Source of the DNA: Gammaproteobacteria bacterium
GTDB lineage: Bacteria > Pseudomonadota > Gammaproteobacteria > Pseudomonadales > Azotimanducaceae
Direction of reading: 5' to 3'
Assembly: GCA_009846005.1 (NCBI GenBank)
Contig: VXYL01000015.1
Location: 1-38,324, forward strand
Length of the DNA stretch: 38,324 nucleotides
Shown here: positions 25,092 to 32,374 of the stretch, piece after piece
Position numbering within the stretch: position 1 is the first letter of the stretch
Layout of the letters: every line of letters begins with the position of its first letter
Notes under the pieces: generated by a model
Seen by the model: the letters and a program-made list of their open reading frames with translations, nothing else
Databases searched by the model: none
What the model was told of the DNA's origin: nothing
Position numbers and translations under genes: made by a program

Positions 25092-26279
25092 TCAAGCCCG
25101 GACGCCGTTGCCGGCCCCGAACAGATCCCGGAAATTGCCGGCGAAGAAACGCGCCTGATCAGCTTCGCCGATCCCGGCGAGCGCACGGCTGAAACGTCCG
25201 ATGGGATCCCGCCCGCCCTCGGCGTGGGGATAGTCGGAGGAGAACAGGTACAACTCGGGCATCGATTCGCGGATCAGCGCGCCGACGTCCTCGAACGGGT
25301 AGGGTGTGAAACGCAATTGCTCGCGGAACTGCTCCGAGGGTTTGCGCCGGAACTCGCCGAGATGCGGCTCGGAGCGTGCCCAGATGTCGACCGCGTGATC
25401 CAAGCGGCGGATCGTATCCGGCACCCAGCCGGCGCCGAGTTCGATGACGCCGCCGGTGAGCCTGGGGAACCTCTCGAGTACGCCATCCAGGACAAGCGTC
25501 GAGATGAAACGCTGGGCGGAGTGGAAGATCACGGTGAGATCCTTGGCGCCGATCACTTCGACGCCGCCGCGGGCGCTCAGGCGGTCGGGATGGCCGTCGT
25601 TCATCCACTCGTCGGGAACGCTTAGCGATGAACTGCCCACGTGCAGGATGAACGGCGTGCCGGTCTCCTCCAAGCGTCGCCAGATCTTGTCGTGCAGCGG
25701 GTGGCCGGGCGAGCGCCCGCCGGGCGCGCGGGAAGGAATCCACACCGCGCCGAGATCCAGCCCAAGCGTTTCGTCGATCAGCGCGAGGGCGGCATTCGGC
25801 TCGTCCAGCGGCACGATGGCGATGCCGATCAGGCGGGAATCGCCGTCGCAGAACTCCGCCATGGCGCGATTGTGCGCTGCGGCTGCTGCTTGGCCTACGG
25901 ACGGGTCCGGATGCGTGAATATCTTGGTGGCGCAGAACGACGAGAACACCACTTGGCGTTCGAAACCAAGGAGGTCCAGCGCCAGACCCCGTTCCCGGCC
26001 GTTGAACGCACCGAGGGCGTGGTGCCACTTGGGTCCGCGGGTTATTCGATCGCCTAGGGCGACCAACTCGGCGACCGTCTCCGGTGCGTGCTCGCGCGCG
26101 TTGCGGTAGGCGTGCATTTGCTCGCCCACGTCCGCCAGGCGAATCTCGTCAAGCGTCGGTATCCGGTCGCGCATGGATCGCTCGACGTGCCGCGACAGGA
26201 AGTCCGGCAATTCCATGAGGTGGCTGTCGGCGTCGAGTATGGCCGGCACCGACGGCGCTGCGGTTGACGCGTAGCTCAT
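25092..26279 (-). CDS. Amidohydrolase family 2 protein
   Basis: 395-residue PF04909 protein and a paralogue of those at 2388 and 32946. The N-terminal metal motif is LDADSHLMELP (a DxH form). Other family features are RLIGIAIVPLDEP, FILHVGSSS, DLTVIFHSAQRF, VIELGAGWVPDTIRRLDH and the C-terminal LFSSDYPHAEGGRDP with the metal Asp. The ATG at 26279 is used; the frame is open upstream to 26336, but those residues are unlike the family. It follows the MaoC gene by 22 bp on the same strand. Members of this family hydrolyse or decarboxylate ring-derived acids, so a ring-cleavage or side-chain step in the same pathway as the acyl-CoA genes is plausible, as inference. Confidence 0.88.
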   Translation of the reverse strand: MSYASTAAPSVPAILDADSHLMELPDFLSRHVERSMRDRIPTLDEIRLADVGEQMHAYRNAREHAPETVAELVALGDRITRGPKWHHALGAFNGRERGLALDLLGFERQVVFSSFCATKIFTHPDPSVGQAAAAAHNRAMAEFCDGDSRLIGIAIVPLDEPNAALALIDETLGLDLGAVWIPSRAPGGRSPGHPLHDKIWRRLEETGTPFILHVGSSSLSVPDEWMNDGHPDRLSARGGVEVIGAKDLTVIFHSAQRFISTLVLDGVLERFPRLTGGVIELGAGWVPDTIRRLDHAVDIWARSEPHLGEFRRKPSEQFREQLRFTPYPFEDVGALIRESMPELYLFSSDYPHAEGGRDPIGRFSRALAGIGEADQARFFAGNFRDLFGAGNGVRA

Positions 26280-26301
26280 GGTGGCTCGGGGTTCGGGCGC
26301 G

Positions 26302-26733
26302 TTAGGGTCGCCCCGACGGCAGCACCACGACGGCATGTCCCGGGCACGTCCGCCCGCCGTCCTGGTTCATGACGTTGATGTCGATGCGGACACGGTTCTC
26401 GCCGTCGACGACCGTCTTTTCGATGACTTCGCCAACCACCGTCAGCACGTCGTTCTTCTGATTGATGGCGCGGTACTGGCAGCCGACCTCGCGCACGATG
26501 CCGTCGTCGCCGAGCCAGTCGTGCAGCGCGTTGACGATGTAGGCATAGCGGAGGTTGCCCATGCCGAACGCGCCTTGCTCGTTGCCCGCGCGCCGGCCGG
26601 CCTCGTCGTCCATGTGGAACGGCACGAACTCCTCGTTGACGGCTGCGTAGCGGTTCCATTCGGCGAAACCCGTTCGCCGTGACCATTCCGGGAGCTTGTC
26701 GCCGACCGAAACCTCGTCGAAGTCGATGGACAT
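26302..26733 (-). CDS. MaoC-like dehydratase/hydratase, second subunit
   Basis: 143 residues with a single hot-dog fold of the MaoC type. The start ATG at 26733 has an excellent ribosome binding site (AGGAGGAT). The region where R-specific enoyl-CoA hydratases carry the Asp-x4-His dyad reads NEEFVPFHMDDEAG, so Glu stands where Asp is usual and the His is kept. GMGNLRYAYIVNALHDW follows, then the beta strands VGCQYRAINQKNDVLTVVGEV. It lies 11 bp after another MaoC-type gene, and such pairs in other bacteria form heteromeric hydratases acting on bulky acyl-CoAs such as steroid side chains. That assignment here is inference. Confidence 0.85.
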   Translation of the reverse strand: MSIDFDEVSVGDKLPEWSRRTGFAEWNRYAAVNEEFVPFHMDDEAGRRAGNEQGAFGMGNLRYAYIVNALHDWLGDDGIVREVGCQYRAINQKNDVLTVVGEVIEKTVVDGENRVRIDINVMNQDGGRTCPGHAVVVLPSGRP

Positions 26734-26744
26734 CGGATCCTCCT

Positions 26745-27299
26745 TCAATAACGGATCGAGATCGACATCCGCCGGCGGACGATTTCGTCGTCCTGGTTGC
26801 GCCATTCGATCTCGGTGCGCACGTACAGAGTATGCCCCAGCCGCCCCTCGCGCTCCCACCAGTCGACGAGTCGACTGCGGGCGCTGACGACGTCGCCGGG
26901 CCGCATCGGAACCCCGTAGGTGTCCGTTTGGCCACCGTTCATGCCGGTGAGCGGCTTGCCGTCGGATCTACGCCCGGTAAGCCCCGGCGAACCGCCCCGG
27001 GCGCGTTCCACGGGCCAGGCGAAGGGATTGAAGTCGGGTGGTGCCACGATGCCGCCCCAGTGGGTCGTTGCGGCGTAGTCCGCGTCCCAGTAGATCCGCG
27101 GCGGCTGTTTCGGGTAGTAGGTCGCCATGGCCCAGCGCCGGATGTCGGTTTCGGTGATGGGCGGTGCGGTGCGAGTCCCGCCCCATTGGCCTTGGGCCGC
27201 CCGCATCTCCTCGGTCACGTAGGTCAGGGCGTCGTTGCGCATGCGGAGAATATCCTCCAACTCGGTGGTCTGTGTCGATCCGGGATCATCCCCCGCCAT
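26745..27299 (-). CDS. MaoC/FAS1-like dehydratase, first subunit
   Basis: 184 residues with the FAS1-like dehydratase N-terminal hot-dog pattern: ETDIRRWAMATYYPKQPPRIYWDADYA, GGIVAPPDFNPFAWP, and then MRPGDVVSARSRLVDWWEREGRLG and YVRTEIEWRNQDDEIVRRRMS. It lacks the catalytic His motif of MaoC hydratases, as expected for the non-catalytic half of a pair. The ATG at 27299 overlaps the end of the MFS gene by 14 bp. An in-frame ATG at 27242 with GGAGG eleven bases upstream is a credible alternative, giving a shorter protein. It is followed at 11 bp by its partner. Together they probably hydrate or dehydrate an acyl-CoA. Confidence 0.85.
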   Translation of the reverse strand: MAGDDPGSTQTTELEDILRMRNDALTYVTEEMRAAQGQWGGTRTAPPITETDIRRWAMATYYPKQPPRIYWDADYAATTHWGGIVAPPDFNPFAWPVERARGGSPGLTGRRSDGKPLTGMNGGQTDTYGVPMRPGDVVSARSRLVDWWEREGRLGHTLYVRTEIEWRNQDDEIVRRRMSISIRY

Positions 27300-28623
27300 G
27301 GCCCTTGTCGATTCGGCGCAGCTCCGGGAACCACCATCCCAGCCCTGCCATCGACACGGCAAGCAGGACGGCGCTTCCCAGGAGGGCGGACGCGATGCCG
27401 GTGAACTCGGCGGCCGCGGCGATGGGGATCATGCCGATCGGCATGATGCCGAAACTCATCATCATGATTGACATGACCCGGCCTCGGATCTCCGGCGCGA
27501 TCGCAAGCGTGACCACGCTCATGTTCAACGACCCGACGAGCGAACCGAAGATGCCGATGAAGATGCCGAAGGCCATCGCGACGGCAAGTGTCGGCGATAG
27601 TGCGAACCCAGCGAGACCCAACGCCCAGACGTAGCAGCACGCGAACATGATCCGGCCCTTGCCGCCGATATCGCCGAGCCGGGCGAGCAGTAGCGACCCG
27701 GCGAGCGAACCGACACCCATTGCCGTCATCAGGTAGCCGAGCGTCAAGGGGTCTCCGTCGAGTATCTCCTTGTTGAACACGGGCGCGAGAGAAGACGGCG
27801 CGAATCCGAACATCATGGGCACGATGCCCATGACGAGGAGCCCGAGCACGATCCGTTCCCGTCTCATGTAGCGGAACCCCTCCGCAATGTCGTCGAGCAT
27901 CCTGGCGTCGGGCCGGGGCGTCGGATCGCCCTGGTAGCGAAGCAGCGCCGTCGCAGCCACCGAGACAAGGTACATGGCGGCGATGATGTAGAGCACGAGG
28001 CCGACTGCGGTCGCGGATGAGTGCGTCGCATTGGCATCGCCGCCGGCGAACCACGCAATCAGCCAGCCGGCCAGGGCGGGACCGGCCACCCGCGCCGCTG
28101 AGTACGTGGCGCTTTGCAGGGCCATGGCGTTGACCATTATGCGCTCCGGCACGATCTCGGGAACCACGGCGGCCCGGGCCGGCATCGACAGCGACATGAT
28201 CGCGCCGTTGAAGAGCCCGAAGTAGATGAAGTGCCAGAAGGTGACGTCGCCGCGGTACACGATCGTGGCGAACGCCACCGTCGCGGCGGCATTCACGATC
28301 TGGCCGACGATCATGATCGGCTTCTTGCGCACCCGGTCCGCGATCACGCCGCCCCAAAGCGAGAACACGAAGGACGGCAGCATGAACGACAGCATTACCC
28401 AGGTGAGGGCCAAGGGAGAACTGGTGATGTCGTAGATCAGCCAACCCCGGGCCACCATCTGCATCTGCATCGCGAAGGAGGCCACGAGATTGGCGATCCA
28501 CAGAAGGCGGAAGTCGGGAAGGCGCAGAGACTGGAACATCCCCGCGTGGCTACCCAAACCGGTGGCGCGGACTGGAGACGCGGTTGGCGAATCGGCTGTA
28601 GAGGCAGGTCGGGAGACGTCCAT
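27286..28623 (-). CDS. MFS transporter (MFS_3 / EntS-like)
   Basis: 445 residues with about 12 hydrophobic segments and a 30-residue Ser/Ala-rich N-terminal tail. MFS_3-type features include LRLPDFRLLWIANLVASFAMQMQ in the first helix, WGGVIADRVRKKPIMIVGQ (the loop 2-3 motif), SMPARAAVVPEIVP, and APEIRGRVMSIMMMSFG in helix 10-11. The family holds exporters such as EntS and also importers; direction cannot be told. It is the first gene of the minus-strand run that continues with the MaoC pair, so it may move the pathway's substrate or product. The start ATG at 28623 faces the DUF4920 gene across a 136-bp divergent region. Confidence 0.92.
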   Translation of the reverse strand: MDVSRPASTADSPTASPVRATGLGSHAGMFQSLRLPDFRLLWIANLVASFAMQMQMVARGWLIYDITSSPLALTWVMLSFMLPSFVFSLWGGVIADRVRKKPIMIVGQIVNAAATVAFATIVYRGDVTFWHFIYFGLFNGAIMSLSMPARAAVVPEIVPERIMVNAMALQSATYSAARVAGPALAGWLIAWFAGGDANATHSSATAVGLVLYIIAAMYLVSVAATALLRYQGDPTPRPDARMLDDIAEGFRYMRRERIVLGLLVMGIVPMMFGFAPSSLAPVFNKEILDGDPLTLGYLMTAMGVGSLAGSLLLARLGDIGGKGRIMFACCYVWALGLAGFALSPTLAVAMAFGIFIGIFGSLVGSLNMSVVTLAIAPEIRGRVMSIMMMSFGIMPIGMIPIAAAAEFTGIASALLGSAVLLAVSMAGLGWWFPELRRIDKGHGGG

Positions 28624-28700
28624 CGATAGCGTCGCCGGTGCAAGCCGACCATGTTACGTGATTGCGTCGGCCGGTCCGGCGAACGCGGCCGACTTCGGGC

Positions 28701-28729
28701 TTGTCCAATGACGTGAGGGAGCACATCAT
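28701..28729 (+). promoter_or_regulatory. Candidate promoter of the DUF4920-CadI operon
   Basis: TTGTCC (28701-28706) and CATCAT (28724-28729), 17 bp apart, match -35 and -10 boxes at four of six positions each. Transcription would start near 28736, about 24 bases before the chosen ATG, which leaves room for the GGAGG at 28750. Confidence 0.35.
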
Positions 28730-28759
28730 TTGTCTGGTCGGTCGATCATGGAGGCATGG

Positions 28760-29248
28760 ATGCGGAGCGTTTGGGTATGCAAAGCCGGTGCCTGCGTGCT
28801 GGTCGGCTTGATCGCCGGCGGGTTGCCCCTTGGCATCGCCGACGACACCGTCCGCCGCGGCGCGGAGTTGGGTAATTCGCCTACCGTAGACCTCAAGCGG
28901 GTCCTTGCGGCTCCCGAGGTCCATCTCGGTCGTGCGGTGATTGTCGAGGGCAAGGTCGACAAGGTCTGCCAGACGAAGGGATGCTGGCTCGAACTGATTC
29001 CGGCGGACGAGAGCCGCGGTGTGCGGGTCACGTTCGAGGACTACGGCTTCTTCGTCCCGAAAGACTCGAAGGGGTGGATGGCCCGCCTCGAAGGCAGGTT
29101 CGTTCGCGAGCAGTTGTCCAAGCGCGAGGTCGATCACCTCCTCGGCGAAGGCGCGACGTTGGCGCGCCAACCCGACGGAACCGCAGCCCAGGTCAGCTTT
29201 GTGGCCCGGGCCGTCGAACTTCGACCAACTGCCGAGGAAAAGTCCTAA
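28760..29248 (+). CDS. DUF4920 domain protein, exported
   Basis: 162 residues with a signal peptide (VWVCKAGACVLVGLIAGGLP, cleaved near IAD). The mature part is a DUF4920 (PF16267) domain: EGKVDKVCQTKGCWLELIP with the characteristic CxxxGCW, then VRVTFEDYGFFVPKDSKG and ARLEGRFVREQLSKREVDHL. The two conserved Cys suggest metal or heme-related binding, but the family has no established function. I chose the ATG at 28760 because GGAGG lies five bases upstream; the ATG at 28748 or a TTG at 28730 would be longer alternatives. Its TAA overlaps the next ATG (TAATG), so it is translationally coupled to the CadI-type gene. Confidence 0.88.
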   Translation: MRSVWVCKAGACVLVGLIAGGLPLGIADDTVRRGAELGNSPTVDLKRVLAAPEVHLGRAVIVEGKVDKVCQTKGCWLELIPADESRGVRVTFEDYGFFVPKDSKGWMARLEGRFVREQLSKREVDHLLGEGATLARQPDGTAAQVSFVARAVELRPTAEEKS

Positions 29249-29637
29249 TGCGTCTCCAACTCGCCCTCAATGTCCGCGATCTTGGCTCCGCGGTCGACTT
29301 CTATTCGAAGATGTTTGGCGTCGCGCCCGTGAAGGTGAAACCCGGCTATGCCAACTTCGCGATCGACGAGCCGCCCTTGAAACTCGTGCTGTTCGAAGAG
29401 CCGAGCGCACCGGAACGCCTGAATCATCTGGGCGTCGAGGTGTTCGACGACGCCGAGGTGGGCGAGGCGAGGAATCGCGTCAGCGCCGCCGGCATCCAGC
29501 ACTTCAACGAGAACGACACGACGTGCTGCCACGCCCGCCAGAACAAGGTCTGGGCCCGGGAACCCGACGGCCTGCGCTGGGAGTGGTACCGCGTTATCGA
29601 AGACGTTGTAGGGGACGGGCTTGTCCCGTCCCGCTGA
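29248..29637 (+). CDS. CadI/ArsI-family VOC metalloenzyme
   Basis: 129 residues of the ArsI/CadI heavy-metal family. Close to mycobacterial CadI it has MRLQLALNVRDLGSAVDFYSKMFG, PGYANFAIDEPPLKLVLFE, NHLGVEVFDD, the thiol motif TTCCHARQNKVW and the ending PDGLRWEWYRV with the metal Glu. At the first metal-ligand position Gln replaces the His of ArsI, as in CadI. Family members respond to cadmium or cleave carbon-arsenic bonds; which applies here is not known. The native sequence probably ended near RVIEDV: the last nine residues, VGDGLVPSR, are the translation of repeat locus F. It is coupled to the DUF4920 gene and converges with the cytochrome bd operon. Confidence 0.9.
   Translation: MRLQLALNVRDLGSAVDFYSKMFGVAPVKVKPGYANFAIDEPPLKLVLFEEPSAPERLNHLGVEVFDDAEVGEARNRVSAAGIQHFNENDTTCCHARQNKVWAREPDGLRWEWYRVIEDVVGDGLVPSR
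29608..29632. repeat. Dispersed palindromic repeat, locus F (in-frame in CadI gene)
   Basis: GTAGGGGACGGG-cttgt-CCCGTCCC, one hairpin module with stem GGGACGGG/CCCGTCCC. Unlike the other loci it is read in a frame without the TAG, so it adds VGDGLVPSR to the CadI-type protein before a TGA at 29635-29637. Confidence 0.85.
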
Positions 29638-29651
29638 CGACAGGGCACCTC

Positions 29652-29685
29652 CGGAGCGGGCGACGGCGCGTTGGCGGGCGCTCCG
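29652..29685. terminator. Hairpin between convergent CadI and cytochrome bd genes
   Basis: CGGAGCG (29652-29658) pairs with CGCTCCG (29679-29685) around a 20-nt GC-rich loop. It lies in the 53-bp gap between convergent genes and lacks a T tract. Confidence 0.35.
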
Positions 29686-29690
29686 CGGCG

Positions 29691-29837
29691 TCACCACGCG
29701 CCGAGAACGAGCCTGATCACCACCGCCAGAACACCGACGCCAGCAACGCCGAGAACCCACAGTGCGATGAACCAGACGATCTCCTTCGGTCCGGTTCTGT
29801 CGATGTGGTGGTGCTCCTTGCTCGGACGCTTGAACAT
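29691..29837 (-). CDS. DUF2474 small subunit of cytochrome bd oxidase
   Basis: 48-residue single-span membrane protein. A charged N terminus MFKRPSKEHHHIDRTGPKE precedes one hydrophobic helix, IVWFIALWVLGVAGVGVLAVVIRLV, and a short tail LGAW. The pattern W-F-x-A-L-W...G.....V.R is that of DUF2474, a family found next to CioAB/CydAB and thought to be the bd-oxidase accessory subunit analogous to CydX. Its ATG overlaps the cydB stop as TGATG, so the two are translationally coupled. The gene is easily missed because of its size. Confidence 0.8.
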   Translation of the reverse strand: MFKRPSKEHHHIDRTGPKEIVWFIALWVLGVAGVGVLAVVIRLVLGAW

Positions 29838-30838
29838 CAGTGATACCCGGCATCCGGGTCGACCTTGCCCCGAAAGACCCAGTAGGAATAGCCCGTGTAG
29901 GCAAGGATCATCGGCAGTAGGATCACTGCGCCGATCAGCATGAACTGCAGGCTGGCGTCAGGCGCCGCGGCTTCCTGGATGCTGATCGCGCGGGGCACGA
30001 TGTAGGGGTAGAGACCGATGCCGAGCCCGGCATAGCACAGACCGAAAAGCCCGATTGACGCGGGGAACGGCACCGCGTCGCGTCTTGTCATCAGACCCCA
30101 TGCCAGCAAGGCCGCGAGGCCTGCAGTGAGTGTGGGCACCGGCAGGACAAAGACAATCTGCGGGAAGGTGAACCAGCGCGCGGCGATCTCCGGCGACAGG
30201 AATGGCATCCAGAGGCTGACGATGCCTATGAACCCCAGTACCGCGACCGCGGCGAATCGGGCTACCACATAGGCGCGCTCGCGCAGATCGCCCGTTGACT
30301 TGAGGACGAGCCACGTCGTACCCAGCAGCCCATAGCCCGCCGTGAGTGCAAGCCCGCACATGACCGAAAAGGGACTCATCCAATCCCACCAGCCACCCGA
30401 ATAGGACCTGCCCTCGACTTCGATGCCTTGGACGATGGTGCCGAGCACGATCCCCTGTGCGCAGGTCGCGGCCAGCGAACCCAAGTGAAAGCCCCGATCC
30501 CAGAGTGATCTGTGCGCCGGGTCGCGCCACCGGTATTCGAAAGCAACGCCGCGGAATATCAACGCCAGGATCATGGCGATCATGGGGGCGTACAACGCCG
30601 GCATCAGAACGGCGTAGGCGAGGGGAAAGGCGGCGAACAATCCGCCGCCGCCGAGGATCAACCACGTCTCGTTGCCGTCCCAAACGGGTGCGACACTGTT
30701 CATCGCCCTGGCTCGGTTTTCGTCCGTGCCGAGCAGCGGGAAGACAATGCCGACGCCGAGGTCGAAGCCGTCGAGCACGACGTAGGTGAAGACCGCGAAA
30801 GCGAGGATGAAGGCCCAGACGGTCGGGAGATCAATCAT
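29837..30838 (-). CDS. cydB: Cytochrome bd ubiquinol oxidase subunit II
   Basis: 333-residue integral membrane subunit with about eight or nine hydrophobic segments. The N terminus MIDLPTVWAFILAFAVFTYVVLDGFDLGVG and the segment SVAPVWDGNETWLILGGGGLFAAFP are hallmarks of CydB/CioB, as are RGVAFEYRWRDP and PGIVPRAISIQEAAAPDASL near the end. It pairs with CydA in the cytoplasmic membrane and reduces oxygen with quinol. The ATG at 30838 overlaps the cydA stop by 8 bp, and its own stop overlaps the DUF2474 start by 1 bp. No heme-ligand loss is visible. Confidence 0.96.
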   Translation of the reverse strand: MIDLPTVWAFILAFAVFTYVVLDGFDLGVGIVFPLLGTDENRARAMNSVAPVWDGNETWLILGGGGLFAAFPLAYAVLMPALYAPMIAMILALIFRGVAFEYRWRDPAHRSLWDRGFHLGSLAATCAQGIVLGTIVQGIEVEGRSYSGGWWDWMSPFSVMCGLALTAGYGLLGTTWLVLKSTGDLRERAYVVARFAAVAVLGFIGIVSLWMPFLSPEIAARWFTFPQIVFVLPVPTLTAGLAALLAWGLMTRRDAVPFPASIGLFGLCYAGLGIGLYPYIVPRAISIQEAAAPDASLQFMLIGAVILLPMILAYTGYSYWVFRGKVDPDAGYH

Positions 30839-32237
30839 GACCGTGTCCGAGGCCGGGTGGTTGCGTCGGAGGCGACGGACGCGGGTTCTTGCGCTGACTT
30901 CCCGTGGGCGGCTCGGTTGCCACGGGGCCGCTACGCATCATTCGGAGCAGGTACCAGATGCCGAACCCGAACACGACAAAGTAGACGACTACGAAACTGG
31001 TCAGCGAAGCCGCGACGGCGGGCGCGTCGATCGGCGAGGCCGAGTCGCCGGTCAAGAGCAGGCCATAGACGGTGTAGGGCTGCCGGCCCACCTCCGTGGT
31101 CACCCAGCCGGCGACGATTGCGACGAAGCCCGACGGGCCCATCGCGACGGCGGCTCGAAGGAACGCCGGGCTCTCGAATAGTCTTCGCCGCCGCCGCAGG
31201 ACAAGGCCTGACAATCCCAGCAGCGCGATCAGCAAGCCGATCCCGACCATGATGCGGAACGAGAAAAACACCGCCGCGACCGGTGGCTGGTTCTCATCGG
31301 GCACGCTGTCCAGCCCCTTGACCGGATGGTCCGGGTCATGGTGCAGGATCAAGGAGGCCATTCTCGGAATGCCGATGGAATGGTCGAGTCGCTGATTCGC
31401 CTCGTTGGGCACCCCGAAAAGGAATAGCGGCGCACCCTTGGGATAGGACTCGTAGTGCCCCTCCATGGCCATGACCTTGACGGGCTGATGCGCCAGCGTG
31501 TTGAGGCCGTGCAGGTCGCCGGCGACGATTTGCAGCGGGGCCACCACCGCGACCATCCACATGGCCATGGAGAACATCCTGCGGGCTTCCGCGTTGGTCC
31601 GCTCCCGCAACAGGTGAAAGGCGCCGACCGCACCCACGACGAGGGCGGTTGTCAGATAGGCGGCGAGGACCATGTGTACCAGTCGAAACGGAAACGACGG
31701 GTTGAACACGATGGCCACCCAGTTTTCGGGAACGAACTGGCCCGCGTCGTTGATGGAGAAACCGGCGGGTGTATGCATCCACGAATTCACTGCGAGGATC
31801 CAGAACGCCGATACCAGCGTGCCTGCGGCCACGATGCCGGTCGCGACCACGTGCAGGGATTTTGAAACCCGCCCCATGCCGAAGAGCATCACGCCGAGGA
31901 AACCCGCCTCCATGAAGAAAGCCGTCAGCACTTCGTAGGCCATGAGCGGACCGATGATCGGGCCGGCCTTGTCGGAAAAGACGGACCAGTTGGTGCCGAA
32001 CTGGTAGGACATGGCGATTCCCGACACGACGCCCATTCCGAAGGCGACGGCGAAGATCTTCATCCAGAATCTGAACAGGTTTAGATAGACCGCCTTGCCC
32101 GTACGCAGCCAAAGCGTCTCCAGGACCAGAAGGTAACTGGCCAGCCCGATTGAGAAAGCCGGGAAGATGATGTGGAACATGATCGTGAAGCCGAACTGCA
32201 CACGCGCGAGCGTCACGGCATCGAGGGCCTCGATCAT
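30831..32237 (-). CDS. cydA: Cytochrome bd ubiquinol oxidase subunit I (CioA type)
   Basis: 468-residue heme-bearing subunit I of cytochrome bd oxidase, with about nine membrane spans. Heme ligand candidates are the His in FTIMFHIIFPAFSIG near the N terminus and that in FRLVHMVLAAYLT; the Q-loop GLNTLAHQPVKVMAMEGHYES is short, and the motif TTEVGRQPYTVYGLL has R where CydA of E. coli has W. Short Q-loop and this motif point to the cyanide-insensitive CioA branch. The ATG at 32237 begins MIEALDAVTLARVQFGFT. It opens the operon cydA-cydB-DUF2474. Upstream is a 42-codon unassigned frame and a triple copy of the dispersed repeat. Bd oxidases support growth at low oxygen or with sulfide or cyanide. 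Confidence 0.96.
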   Translation of the reverse strand: MIEALDAVTLARVQFGFTIMFHIIFPAFSIGLASYLLVLETLWLRTGKAVYLNLFRFWMKIFAVAFGMGVVSGIAMSYQFGTNWSVFSDKAGPIIGPLMAYEVLTAFFMEAGFLGVMLFGMGRVSKSLHVVATGIVAAGTLVSAFWILAVNSWMHTPAGFSINDAGQFVPENWVAIVFNPSFPFRLVHMVLAAYLTTALVVGAVGAFHLLRERTNAEARRMFSMAMWMVAVVAPLQIVAGDLHGLNTLAHQPVKVMAMEGHYESYPKGAPLFLFGVPNEANQRLDHSIGIPRMASLILHHDPDHPVKGLDSVPDENQPPVAAVFFSFRIMVGIGLLIALLGLSGLVLRRRRRLFESPAFLRAAVAMGPSGFVAIVAGWVTTEVGRQPYTVYGLLLTGDSASPIDAPAVAASLTSFVVVYFVVFGFGIWYLLRMMRSGPVATEPPTGSQRKNPRPSPPTQPPGLGHGHD

Positions 32238-32374
32238 GGGGACTCAATCACCGACGGTGGCCAGCATCTCTTCCCTGGTGGGGTGGCAGTCGTACAAGCC
32301 GGACTCGAGGAAAGAGGTACACCTCACTCGACCGATCCTAAACGGTCGCGCCAGCTCCGCCAAGACGAACATGG

